The notes below the pieces were generated by a model that did not search any database, was not told the DNA's origin, and worked only from the letters and a program-made list of their open reading frames with translations. A stretch of 64,000 nt of DNA from Falsirhodobacter sp051195255. GTDB taxonomy: Bacteria; Pseudomonadota; Alphaproteobacteria; Rhodobacterales; Rhodobacteraceae. Position numbers and translations under genes: made by a program. Of this stretch, positions 8,239-15,463 are shown one piece after another (positions within the stretch are counted from its first letter, which is position 1; each line of letters begins with the position of its first letter). The DNA lies in NCBI RefSeq assembly GCF_051195255.1, contig NZ_JBNJLK010000004.1, positions 203,904-267,903 on the forward strand, given 5' to 3'.

Positions 8239-8528
8239 TCATTTGTGACTTCCAGAGTCTGCCCATGTTCTGCAAGTGTTCACGGCATGGTACTTAAGGT
8301 CGCAGACATCATCGCATCGCGGGGGCGCATCACCGCGTGGTGCCCCCAGTGCAAGCCGATGTACGTGTTGGCAGATCCATGGCTGTGCCTGCGCGTGGCG
8401 ATCGACGCCGACGTTCTCGACATCCAGCGCAGTCTGAAGTGCACCGGACGCGCCCAGCAGACCGATGGCCAACGTGACGATATCTCCGCGACCTGCTGGG
8501 CCGCGATGCTTGCGATGATGTCCTGCAT
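8239..8528 (-). pseudogene. Small phage gene downstream of the second endolysin, frameshifted
   Basis: ATG 8528 lies just after the end of the endolysin remnant and opens MQDIIASIAAQQVAE. A hydrophobic, protein-like segment DIVTLAIGLLGASGALQTAL continues in another frame and runs to about 8239. By position it corresponds to the holin slot of the intact cassette, but the sequence is not alike. Probably a decayed lysis or structural gene. Confidence 0.35.
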
Positions 8529-8530
8529 GG

Positions 8531-9280
8531 TCAAGCTCCTTGGATGAGGGATTGGATGTCGGATTGGCGGGCAGAAAGGGTGTCCAGCGCGTCCTGCTAC
8601 CCCGGCCCCCCAAACGTCGTCGACGCGGCGGGTGTAGAGGCCGAGGTTCTTGAGGATGGTCTGGACCTGACGGTTGCGCGGGTCGCGGCTGCCGAAGGTC
8701 AGCGGGGTGTCGAAAGTGAGGTCGACAGCCTCCACCAGCGCCAGTGCCTCGGCCGCCGACAGAGTGCGGGCGGGCGTCCAGATTGATCCGGCCAACGTTG
8801 GACGCCTGCCAGACGGTGACCCGCCCGTCGGGATAGGTGCCGTGGAGGAACAGGTCGCGCTCCGCTGTCCGGCGGGGGATGATCTCGGCAGGCTTCTTCC
8901 AGCTGAGGAACAGGGCCCCCGCCCGTGCCCGGTTGCGAGCGTTCAGCGCCTTCGTCAGTTCCAGCCCGAGCGATGGCGCCGGTGTTGTAGTGAAAGCTGG
9001 CCAGCGCATCGAGTTCGTGAGGCGCCAGCGGCACCTTCACCGCCTTCGGCACGTCTGCGGTGTAGCGGGCGATGTCGCCACGGAAGACGGCCGCCACCTC
9101 GGCCAACGCGGCGTCTAGGTCGGCGGGCATACCCATCGGTAGCGTTGCCGGGTCCGGATCGCCGGCCGCCGCCGTGTGGCCGATGCCATAGGTGAGGATG
9201 CCGACGCTGTCCGCGTAGGGCGCCGGCACGATGCCCTCGTGCTGCATCAGGGCCACAAGACCCCGATCCGATACCTGCAT
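8531..9280 (-). pseudogene. Second GH24 endolysin, multiply frameshifted
   Basis: Starts at ATG 9280 behind GGGAGGG and is closely related to the intact endolysin at 6222-6968. The first third keeps the catalytic layout (MQHEGIVPAPYADSVGILTY), so the triad is still encoded. The frame then changes near 8960 (ALFLSWKKPAEIIPRR in a second frame), near 8795 (IWTPARTLSAAEALALVEAV in a third), and again near the end (QDALDTLSARQSDIQ, stop at 8531). At least three frameshifts destroy it. It shows that a second, related prophage once lay to the right of the tRNA. Confidence 0.8.
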
Positions 9281-9296
9281 GCTACCCTCCCATAAT

Positions 9297-9321
9297 GAAA
9301 ACGCCCCGTCAGAGACGGGGC
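9297..9321 (-). terminator. Intrinsic terminator, minus strand
   Basis: Stem GCCCCGT / ACGGGGC with a 5-base loop, followed on the minus strand by GTTTTC. It lies just upstream of the endolysin remnant and would have ended transcription entering from the right. Confidence 0.65.
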
Positions 9322-9480
9322 TGTTGTCGTACCGCTTCGAAGATCATTGGAAACGTTTCGGCGCACCGGCGGGGGCATGAAGCCCGCAGTGACTGCCGAC
9401 AGTCTTCATTCGAGATAGAAAGCGATCCACCTGACGTCCGGAAAGACTATAAGGATCCGGTCAAATCAAAGGCGTAATAC

Positions 9481-10482
9481 ATGGCTTCCAAAACTACCCG
9501 CGCCCCGCCCGGCTCGACCCGGACAAGGAACGGCAATATCGACGGGCTGCGCCTGATCGCAGCGATCGGCGTCATATCATTGCATGTGGGACAATATCAT
9601 GAGCTTCCACCGGTGGCTGGCGACGTCATCCGAAGCTCGTTCCGTTGGTGCGTTCCATTCTTCTTCATGCTGACCGGATACTATCTCTTCGATCCGCAGG
9701 AGGCGAAGTGGCGGATCACGATCGAGAAACTGGCGATGCCGCTGCGTGCGTTCGTCGTGGCCAGTCTGGTCTTTTTCCCCGTGCTTGCGGCGACATCAGG
9801 TGCGGACGGCATCACCCTGACGACCATGGTGGGTGGAACGTACCACCATCTCTGGTACCTGACGGCTCTGATTTTTGCGCTTCTTGCTGTCTATACGTTT
9901 CAGAGTGGCTTAGCGCTGAAACTGCTTTGGATCTTCTCGGCGCTGATCGTCTTCAGCTACGTTGGAATAAGCTACTTTCATGTGTTCACCCGTGGCGGAT
10001 ATGAAGCGGTTATACCGATACGCGACCTTTCGGGAATTCCTGCTGTCCTTATCGGCGGGTGGTTGCGAGGCGTTCGCCGACTTGAGTCCGCGGCACCGCT
10101 CCTCTTCGGAATAGGGTTGACGGTGACCGTGATCGAAGGGCTGGCACTGTCCGCTCTGGGTGTCCGCCCGGCCAACGTTCAGCTGTTCATAGGAACGCTT
10201 CCATTGGCAGCCGGTCTTCTGGGGCTGGCAATATCGGCTAAGGACATCACCCCCTACTGGATGTCTGAACTGGGACGACGTGAAAGCCTCGGGATCTACC
10301 TTTATCATCCACTCGCGATCCTTGTGGCCGCGAGCGTAGTGTCCGGAGATCTTCGCATAGAAAGGTATGACGCTCCGGGGTTATCTGTTTGGATCTTGGC
10401 TTCGATCCTGACGATCGCAGGTGTGTTACTGCTGCGAATACGGCTTCCCCGCGTGCGGACCGCTCTTGATGGAGTGCGATAG
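9481..10482 (+). CDS. Acyltransferase-3 family membrane protein (OafA-like)
   Basis: 333 aa with about ten hydrophobic segments. The family start is clear: NIDGLRLIAAIGVISLHV, with the catalytic-type His, followed by FRWCVPFFFMLTGYYLF. Such proteins move acetyl or other acyl groups onto sugars of O-antigen or exopolysaccharide at the inner membrane. In a prophage this is typical lysogenic-conversion cargo that alters the surface and blocks other phages. The frame is intact although nearby phage genes are broken, and base composition is more AT-rich than the flanks, suggesting separate acquisition. AAAGG lies about 9 bases before ATG 9481. Substrate unknown. Confidence 0.8.
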   Translation: MASKTTRAPPGSTRTRNGNIDGLRLIAAIGVISLHVGQYHELPPVAGDVIRSSFRWCVPFFFMLTGYYLFDPQEAKWRITIEKLAMPLRAFVVASLVFFPVLAATSGADGITLTTMVGGTYHHLWYLTALIFALLAVYTFQSGLALKLLWIFSALIVFSYVGISYFHVFTRGGYEAVIPIRDLSGIPAVLIGGWLRGVRRLESAAPLLFGIGLTVTVIEGLALSALGVRPANVQLFIGTLPLAAGLLGLAISAKDITPYWMSELGRRESLGIYLYHPLAILVAASVVSGDLRIERYDAPGLSVWILASILTIAGVLLLRIRLPRVRTALDGVR

Positions 10483-10543
10483 TGCCGTAACCGTGTTTCG
10501 AGCCGTAGTCGGTGAGGTAGGCAAAGCAGGGGGCGGTCTGGCG

Positions 10544-10557
10544 CCCCCCCCCCCCCC
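10544..10557 (+). repeat. Run of 14 cytosines
   Basis: A homopolymer C tract between the ends of the acyltransferase gene and the next minus-strand gene. Such runs slip easily; it is outside both reading frames as drawn. Length may also be a sequencing uncertainty. Confidence 0.7.
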
Positions 10558-10562
10558 GCCGC

Positions 10563-10898
10563 CTACCGCTCGATGCGGTCCTTCAGCACGACCCCGATCT
10601 GCTCCATCCGCTCGGATCGATCTTCAAGCTGATCCAGGCGGCGATTCATCTGGTCGAAACGCTGGTCGAGGTGCTGCCGCAGATCCCGCAACAGGCGATT
10701 GCCCTCCCGCGCCTCCTCCAGCTCGAATGGGATCAGCTTGGCGTTCTCCTTCACCGCTTCCATGGGCGATGAAGGGGGCTCGGGCGGCGGGCGCTTCCAC
10801 AGGTAGACGATGGCGAAGATGAGGCCGAGCAGAGCCAGCGTGTCGATCAGGCCATATTCGCAGAGGGATTGTTCGGTCAGGGCATCAATAGGTGGCAT
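10563..10898 (-). CDS. Phage membrane protein with coiled coil, 111 aa
   Basis: One membrane segment (about residues 15-34, GLIDTLALLGLIFAIVYLW), then a Pro-rich linker and a long charged helix with heptad-like leucines (LRDLRQHLDQRFDQMNRRLD). The topology resembles a phage i-spanin or a membrane-tethered accessory protein, but no family is recognised. Its start overlaps the end of the upstream membrane-protein gene by 14 bases, so they form a two-gene unit in the right-hand prophage remnant. Confidence 0.6.
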   Translation of the reverse strand: MPPIDALTEQSLCEYGLIDTLALLGLIFAIVYLWKRPPPEPPSSPMEAVKENAKLIPFELEEAREGNRLLRDLRQHLDQRFDQMNRRLDQLEDRSERMEQIGVVLKDRIER

Positions 10899-11148
10899 AG
10901 TGGATGCGCTCCCAACGCAGGCGAGAAGCCGCGCGGAACTCGGCTATGACAAAGGCGGGATAGATGGCGAGAAGGAAGCCAGGCGCGGCCGAGGCGCCTG
11001 ACAGGTAGTCGAACCAGACGTTGTAGGAGAGCATCCCGAAGAACATGCACGAGCAGAAGGACATGAGCGCTCGCCATCTAGGGGTGCGGAAGTGGAAGCC
11101 GTTGACGTAGAGCGCAAGGAACCTCCAGCCCCCGAACCCGCACAGCAC
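10885..11148 (-). CDS. Phage membrane protein, holin-like topology
   Basis: 87 aa from GTG 11148. There are three hydrophobic stretches (LCGFGGWRFLALYV, ALMSFCSCMFFGMLSYNVWF, PGFLLAIYPAFVIAEF). The frame stays open upstream for at least 14 codons with protein-like composition (LSETLAAAV), so the true N-terminus may lie further up or be lost. Small multi-pass proteins paired with a tethered coiled-coil protein are common in phage lysis regions, so a holin role is possible but not shown. Confidence 0.5.
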   Translation of the reverse strand: MLCGFGGWRFLALYVNGFHFRTPRWRALMSFCSCMFFGMLSYNVWFDYLSGASAAPGFLLAIYPAFVIAEFRAASRLRWERIHYATY

Positions 11149-11219
11149 GGCTGCGGCAAGGGTTTCGGACAGGCACTGGCTACCGGCTGACCCGGAAGTT
11201 GGACCTCGGCTCCGCCCCC

Positions 11220-11387
11220 GTGACGGCCCGCAAAAGCGCCGGTGATCGGTGGACGGAGCAAGACGACGAGGATCCTCGCCGCATGATGGATAGCGGCTCC
11301 GATCTGCACGTGATCGCGGATGAATTGGACCGCAGCGAGCGCGGCATTTCCGAACGTTGGCGTGTCCTGTGCCGAGGGAGGGTATGA
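11220..11387 (+). CDS. Small GcrA/Myb-like DNA-binding protein, 55 aa
   Basis: GTG 11220 gives a 55-residue product; the frame also has TTG 11199. The pattern RWTEQDDEDPRRMMDSGS then IADELDRSERGISERWRVL matches the Trp-Thr-x-x-(D/E)-D ... I-A-x-x-L-x-R-S helix-turn-helix seen in GcrA-like and phage regulators. Zinc ligands are not evident. It may control phage genes. The short length and uncertain start leave it open whether this is a whole gene or a remnant. Confidence 0.45.
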   Translation: MTARKSAGDRWTEQDDEDPRRMMDSGSDLHVIADELDRSERGISERWRVLCRGRV

Positions 11388-11397
11388 TGGCCGTGTG

Positions 11398-11535
11398 TCA
11401 GCCCTCGTATTTGGCCTGCGCGTCTTCGGAGGTCTGATCCGGGTTCGGGCTTCGGTCATTGCTCTGCGGCTGGCCCGCCGGTGCGTCGTCGCGCTTGGGT
11501 TCGTCGTCGCGATGCTGGTCGGTTTTGTCGGTCAT
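11398..11535 (-). CDS. Small hydrophilic protein, 45 aa
   Basis: ATG 11535 follows AAAGGGAGA at good spacing. The product is almost entirely Asp, Gln, Lys and Pro (TDKTDQHRDDEPKRDDAPAG) and is probably disordered. No family is recognised. Such peptides are frequent in phage and Rhodobacteraceae accessory regions. Confidence 0.45.
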   Translation of the reverse strand: MTDKTDQHRDDEPKRDDAPAGQPQSNDRSPNPDQTSEDAQAKYEG

Positions 11536-11596
11536 GTTGGTCTCCCTTTGGCGATCAACCGGCGAGCCACCGTTTTGTTCACATGCAGGAGAAGCC

Positions 11597-11749
11597 ATGA
11601 CCGCTAATCCCCAGCCCCACCTCACCGCCGCCCAGCTTCGGATGCTCCGCGACGCCACCCGCATCCAGAAGCGCAAAGAGCGCCGCCAGCAGCACCAGCA
11701 GGACGCCTACCGGGCCACCCACGACGAACGAGAGGACGAGGACCAATGA
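11597..11749 (+). CDS. Small basic phage protein, 50 aa
   Basis: ATG 11597 follows AGGAGAAGCC. The product is helical and highly charged (RMLRDATRIQKRKERRQQHQ). The stop overlaps an ATG at 11746 that opens only an 8-codon frame (MSIDRYAK), probably the start of a broken next gene. Function unknown; nucleic-acid binding is plausible from charge only. Confidence 0.45.
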   Translation: MTANPQPHLTAAQLRMLRDATRIQKRKERRQQHQQDAYRATHDEREDEDQ

Positions 11750-11781
11750 GCATCGACCGCTACGCCAAATAGATCGCAGCC

Positions 11782-12238
11782 GTGAGCAAGTCCAAGGTGA
11801 CCGCGGCCAAGCAGGTGTCGAAGGACCACGCCAAGAAGGCTCGCCAGCGCGAGAAGCGGCGGATGAAGGACGCTACCTCCGCCGCTGTCACGGCCGACAT
11901 CTGGCAGGACAGGGAAGGCGCGGCCGACCGAGGAGCGCCGGCGTCAGGGCTCGTGGGTGCTGCGGGATGGAGAGGACGCCGGGGTTATAGTGACGGTGGA
12001 TGAGCACGCCCACGTTCTCGATCAGTTAGCGGGCAAAGAGATCATCGACAGCGACCAGTGTCAGGCGGGCCATGACTTTGCCGCCTTAATGGAGCGGACA
12101 CGTCTCGTCGCCGGCGGTCGGTCGTGCCTGAACCTGGATCCGGTCGGGCATGAAGGCGACGCGGTGCCGACGCACAGCGAATTGCGGGACGCCGACGAAC
12201 GCCGCGACCTGAACAAGCGCATAGGCTCATGGGTCTAG
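11782..12238 (+). pseudogene. Phage protein of unknown function, frameshifted
   Basis: A GTG at 11782 opens a Lys-rich start (SKSKVTAAKQVSKDHAKKAR). Around 11910 the protein-like reading moves to another frame, continuing GSWVLRDGEDAGVIVTVDEH and ALMERTRLV to a stop at 12238. The second half resembles phage proteins that occur before integration/replication modules, but I cannot name the family. One frameshift splits it. Confidence 0.4.
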
Positions 12239-12250
12239 AGCTAAATTCGG

Positions 12251-12346
12251 ATGGTGTGCCACCAGGGCTTCTGGCCGGAGCGCCTCGACCGGTTGCGCGA
12301 GAGACTAGATGTTGCGGCAAAATATTGGATTGGTGGCAGGAAGTAG
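12251..12346 (+). CDS. Short ORF, 31 aa, unrecognised
   Basis: ATG 12251 to TAG 12344-12346, with a protein-like helical sequence (FWPERLDRLRERLDVAAKYW). No ribosome site stands out. It could be the end of a decayed phage gene. The first of three similar terminators follows 58 bases later. Confidence 0.25.
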   Translation: MVCHQGFWPERLDRLRERLDVAAKYWIGGRK

Positions 12347-12403
12347 TTGCATGCCCGAAAACAGGTGCGATCTTTGTGCTTGAGGACGTATGTCCGATGA
12401 ACA

Positions 12404-12431
12404 GCGCGGGCCTTTGGGTGCCGCGCTTTTT
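12404..12431 (+). terminator. Intrinsic terminator, first of three alike
   Basis: Stem GCGCGG / CCGCGC with an 11-base loop followed by TTTTT. Two close relatives lie at 12835-12864 and 13510-13539. Confidence 0.7.
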
Positions 12432-12504
12432 GCATCCGGAACATCGCTACAGCCGTATCGTTGAGCAACTGGCCACACCCGGCCGGATGCTTGAAAGGAA
12501 CGAT

Positions 12505-12813
12505 ATGCTGAAGCTCGCCATGCTGCCCGCCGCCGCACTCGCCGCCACGCTCATCGCCTCACCGGTGCTGGCGCAAGACACGCCGCCGCCTGCGAGCGAC
12601 AAGGGAACGACAGTCGCGCCGAATGCGACGCCTGCCGGGCCGAATGTCGACGAGAACGTCACGAAAGAAGAAACGTCTCCGCCTGAAGCGATGGACCCAC
12701 CGGACGAGGGAAGCTCAGGCGCACCGATCGGTACAACCGGTTCGCAAGACCTTGATGCTAACGAAGACGCCGGATCCGAAGACGAAGACAGGGTGATAAA
12801 GCCGGCCCAGTGA
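12505..12813 (+). CDS. Exported acidic, Pro/Thr-rich protein, 102 aa
   Basis: ATG 12505 follows AAAGGA at good spacing. A signal peptide is clear (LKLAMLPAAALAATLIASPV, cleavage after VLA). The mature part is low-complexity, rich in Pro, Thr, Glu and Asp (PPASDKGTTVAPNATPAG), so it is disordered and periplasmic or secreted. It is bracketed by two near-identical intrinsic terminators, which makes it an autonomous cargo (moron-type) cassette in the prophage. Function unknown. Confidence 0.6.
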   Translation: MLKLAMLPAAALAATLIASPVLAQDTPPPASDKGTTVAPNATPAGPNVDENVTKEETSPPEAMDPPDEGSSGAPIGTTGSQDLDANEDAGSEDEDRVIKPAQ

Positions 12814-12834
12814 CCGGTTCATCTTCATGCAAAC

Positions 12835-12864
12835 AGCGCGGACCAGCGATGGCGCCGCGCTTTT
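12835..12864 (+). terminator. Intrinsic terminator, second of three alike
   Basis: Stem AGCGCGG / CCGCGCT with a 13-base loop and TTTT. It ends the exported-protein gene 12505-12813. Confidence 0.7.
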
Positions 12865-13091
12865 CAACTCCGCCTTCCGGTGGGTGACGTTCTCGAGCCT
12901 CAGGTGCACCGTACGGGTTCGGACTATGCGATGATATGCGGCGTCATCCTCCAGAGTGCGGATCTACTCGCGGACCATGTAGGCGAGCCGCCGCGATACT
13001 GGCCCGGTGGAGTTGATCGCCAATCGGCTATTGCTGCGAACTCGCTTTAGGGTAGTACAACAGGGAAAGTTCTATCCTGAGGGCTCCCAAA

Positions 13092-13451
13092 GTGAAAGTC
13101 CGGCTGATCGCTGCTGTTGTCATCGCTAGTGCTTTAACCACCTGCGGTTCGACTGCTCCTAATACGAACGCCAGCGACCCGATCAATCTCGCTGGTTCCA
13201 CATCACAAGATACTTCGGGTGTGCAAGTGGTGCAGGATGCGCCACCGAATGCTGTCGAGATCGCCGGGATCGACTGCCGTAACAAGGTGTGGAGCCCGAC
13301 GCCGACCGGGGCTCGTGCGATTGAAGCTCTCAAAAGCCAAGCCAAGCAGGCAGGATATTCTAAGGTTATGGTGCGCTCGCTGAGAGCTGTTGATCAACCC
13401 ATAGCCATCAATTGCTGGAGCGCCATGGAGGCGAAGGGTTTGGCCTATTAA
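13092..13451 (+). CDS. Putative lipoprotein, 119 aa
   Basis: GTG 13092 follows GAGGG. The N-terminus (KVRLIAAVVIASALTTCGS) is a lipoprotein signal with Cys18 in the lipobox. The mature part has a linker (NTNASDPINLAGSTSQDTSG), then a small domain with two further cysteines (GIDCRN and INCWSAM) that may pair. Base composition is less GC-rich than in host genes. A third look-alike terminator follows. This is probably prophage surface cargo; no family is recognised. Confidence 0.6.
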   Translation: MKVRLIAAVVIASALTTCGSTAPNTNASDPINLAGSTSQDTSGVQVVQDAPPNAVEIAGIDCRNKVWSPTPTGARAIEALKSQAKQAGYSKVMVRSLRAVDQPIAINCWSAMEAKGLAY

Positions 13452-13509
13452 TCGCCAGATTTCTCGATCGTGGTGAATATACGGCGTTCGTTGGCATGGT
13501 CGACGAATT

Positions 13510-13539
13510 GCGCGGGCCAAAGATGGTGCCGCGCTTTTT
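13510..13539 (+). terminator. Intrinsic terminator, third of three alike
   Basis: Stem GCGCGG / CCGCGC with a 13-base loop and TTTTT, about 60 bases after the lipoprotein gene. Confidence 0.7.
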
Positions 13540-13575
13540 GTTTGGCGGCCCCCGGCAAACCGGAGGCCAACAGGA

Positions 13576-13668
13576 TCAGCGCTTCTTGAGCAGGAGCGCC
13601 AGCGTGGCGAGCCACGCCGCAAGCGACGCGGTTTGGAGAGACAGAAATACGATCTCGAACGTGGTCAT
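13576..13668 (-). CDS. 30-aa membrane peptide
   Basis: Minus strand, ATG 13668 to TGA 13576. The start overlaps the stop of the upstream HTH gene as ATGA and has GGAGG nearby. The product is one hydrophobic helix with a basic end (SLQTASLAAWLATLALLLKK). It could be a phage membrane peptide or a toxin-like peptide. A fragment with a similar pattern lies at 13912-13980. Confidence 0.5.
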   Translation of the reverse strand: MTTFEIVFLSLQTASLAAWLATLALLLKKR

Positions 13669-13859
13669 GCTTTCCTCCATGGGGGCAGGCCTTGGCAGAT
13701 GGCGGCGCAGGCAAGGGCAATGTGGAGCGGGGCTCCGTTCCGCTTGTAGCGTGTGATGGTGTCATTGCTGACGCCCAGCTGTCGCGCAGCCTCGCGGCCA
13801 GAGATTCCGCGTTCGTCGAGCCAGGCGAGGAAGTCATCCGCCGACATTGCTTCAGACAT
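13665..13859 (-). CDS. Small HTH (XRE-like) regulator, 64 aa
   Basis: ATG 13859 with AGGTG upstream; GTG 13868 is an alternative. It contains a helix-turn-helix of the Cro/XRE kind (GISGREAARQLGVSNDTITR), followed by RYKRNGAPLHIALACAAI. Length and place suit a phage repressor/Cro-type protein or a host-derived regulator of the same fold. It is translationally coupled to the 30-aa membrane peptide. A perfect operator-like palindrome lies about 200 bases upstream at 14065-14082. Confidence 0.65.
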   Translation of the reverse strand: MSEAMSADDFLAWLDERGISGREAARQLGVSNDTITRYKRNGAPLHIALACAAICQGLPPWRKA

Positions 13860-13911
13860 TGGGTTCACCTATCTTGTGAGGTGGAGCGGGCCCTAAGACC
13901 CGCCCCATTCT

Positions 13912-13980
13912 TCACTTCCTCCGGCTGGCAACTATCAGGGCTGCAATTCCGATAGCCAGCTGGAGGGTCTGAAGAACCAA
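13912..13980 (-). pseudogene. Remnant of a second small membrane peptide
   Basis: In this frame VLQTLQLAIGIAALIVASRR ends at TGA 13912. It aligns with the peptide at 13576-13668 through the pattern L-x-L-Q-T-x-x-L-A ... A-x-L ... K. Only a TTG with a weak ribosome site is available as start, so it is probably a decayed copy. Confidence 0.3.
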
Positions 13981-14064
13981 GGTGGCGCTTTCGTAATCCG
14001 TCCTTGATCTCCTCTTCGATCATCTTGCCCTGACCGTTTAAGCTGGTTGGCCTCTTGCCTTCCA

Positions 14065-14082
14065 TGTCCTAAATATAGGACA
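14065..14082. promoter_or_regulatory. 18-bp perfect palindrome, operator candidate
   Basis: TGTCCTA-AATA-TAGGACA: 7-base arms with a 4-base AT-rich spacer, in an AT-rich stretch between the minus-strand HTH gene and plus-strand phage genes. The arrangement is that of a phage repressor operator; the central TATATT could double as a -10 element. Confidence 0.55.
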
Positions 14083-14156
14083 TTGCACTGTAAGGCGCAG
14101 GTAAATTCGTCCTTAAATGACGACAAAATGCGAGTTTAGACCAAATTTATGACTTT

Positions 14157-14231
14157 ATGGCCAAGCTGACGGCGCTGCGCCCCGAGGTCCAGATGCTGGC
14201 CCCGCGTCTGCGGATGGCTATTCTTCGATAG
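14157..14231 (+). pseudogene. HNH endonuclease, only the first 24 codons left
   Basis: ATG 14157 opens MAKLTALRPEVQMLAPRLRM, which resembles the conserved start of phage HNH endonucleases encoded beside terminase genes. The frame stops at TAG 14229-14231 before any catalytic residue. Its place ahead of the terminase fragments supports the identification. Confidence 0.5.
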
Positions 14232-14442
14232 CAGAATCGACGAGCGGGTACTTCTTGAATGTACCGCTCATAGGCGTGCGGATATTGAACCAAGGATGCT
14301 TCAGCACACGCTTCTGTTCCTTCGCTAGAAGGTTAGCGGTCGCAAAATTGTCCCAGGCGGGTCTGCCAGAATCCTTCCGCACGACAATGCTGTTGAGTAG
14401 GGGCAGGGCATTGTCGAAGCAGAACCGGCAATCAATCCGAAA
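14218..14442 (-). pseudogene. Unrecognised protein fragment lacking a start
   Basis: A minus-strand frame of 74 codons with protein-like content (CFDNALPLLNSIVVRKDSG; AWDNFATANLLAKEQKRVLK) ends at TAG 14218 and is preceded by a stop without any ATG at its beginning. It is AT-richer than its surroundings. It appears to be the tail of a gene whose front was lost when it landed between the HNH and terminase remnants. Confidence 0.4.
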
Positions 14443-14456
14443 TCAAAGGTAATCAA

Positions 14457-14816
14457 GTGGCCCGTGGTGGATATCGCCCTAGGGCTGGTCGGCCGCGCAA
14501 GGAGGCCGGAACGGTCTCGGCGGCAAAGGCAAAAGTGACGAAGCCTGTCGAGACCGAGGCTTACGCCCTGATCGAGGATGTGGGGGGCGCGCCCAAGCAG
14601 AAGACGCCTCTGGAATACATGCTCGGCGTGATGAACAACGCGACAGCTAATGAGGCGCGGCGCGATCGTCTGGCCATCGCGGCGGCGCCGTTCATGCACT
14701 CCCGGGCTGAGGCCGCGGCACCCGGCGAGAAGGACGGCGATCATCAGCAGCGAAGGCTATCTAGATCCGGCGAACTTCTACATCACCAACCCGAACATGG
14801 GCTGGTCGATGTCTAA
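14457..14816 (+). pseudogene. Terminase small subunit, 3' end lost by fusion
   Basis: GTG 14457 opens RGGYRPRAGRPRKEAG, the usual basic start of this TerS type, and continues with TPLEYMLGVMNNATANEARR and IAAAPFMHSRAEAAAPG. After about 14740 the frame reads through unrelated bases to 14816, because the DNA changes there to the middle of the large-subunit gene. TerS recognises phage DNA for packaging; this copy is probably non-functional. Confidence 0.65.
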
Positions 14817-15310
14817 GGAATGGCTGGAGCGCGAGCTGAAGAAGGAGCTGGGGAAAGACGCGGCCACGCGGGCCACCTTCCTCGCCAAGCACCTGAAGGT
14901 CGAGATAGGGATGAACCTCCGGGCCAATCGCTGGCCGGGCGCGGACTTCTGGGCGGTGCTGGGCGACAAGAGCCTGACGCTAGAGGCCGTTCTGGGGCGG
15001 AGCGAGGTCGTCGTGGTCGGGATTGACGGCGGAGGCCTGGACGACCTTTTGGGGCTGTCCGTGGTCGGACGGGAGCGCGGCAGCCGGGACTGGCTCGCTT
15101 GGTCCCACGCCTGGTGCCACAAGGGCGTGCTGGAGCGGCGCAAGACGATCGCCACGAAGCTAGAAGGGTTTGCTGGGAACGGGGATCTGACGATCGTGGA
15201 TGACGAGTTGCAGGACATCTCGGCCATCATCGAGATCATCGGCGACGTGAAGGCGCGTAGTCTGCTGGCGTCGGTCGCGGTCGACCCGGCCGGGCTTGGG
15301 GAGTTGCCCG
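14746..15310 (+). pseudogene. Terminase large subunit, internal fragment
   Basis: From about 14746 (EGYLDPANFYITNPNMGWS) the frame carries a TerL segment: ERELKKELGKDAATRATFLA, the nuclease-type block VVVGIDGGGLDDLLGLSVVG with an acidic residue after GID, and LTIVDDELQDISAIIEIIGD. The N-terminal ATPase domain is missing and the C-terminus breaks off near AGLGELP (about 15307). Both ends are deletion junctions: to TerS on the left, to an early gene on the right. It cannot package DNA. Confidence 0.7.
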
Positions 15311-15463
15311 CCTCACACCTTCGCGCTGATCGTCGGTGATGCTGAATTCGACCGCTGCTGCGAGGCGGTGGCGGACCGGATCGACCAAGCGGCGGCGGAG
15401 GCCACCCAAGACGCCGAGGCGGACTGGGCGGATCACCAGAACGATCTTCGGAGGGACCACTGA
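15311..15463 (+). pseudogene. C-terminal piece of a phage early gene
   Basis: In this frame, from about 15314, the reading HTFALIVGDAEFDRCCEAVA continues with a helical acidic tail (EADWADHQNDLRRDH) to TGA 15461-15463, which overlaps the next ATG by one base. No start is left because it was joined to the TerL fragment. Function unknown. Confidence 0.4.

Noticed and set aside
9295..9477. A 60-codon plus-strand ORF before the acyltransferase
   Set aside because: It starts inside a terminator hairpin, lacks a ribosome site and has no protein-like pattern.
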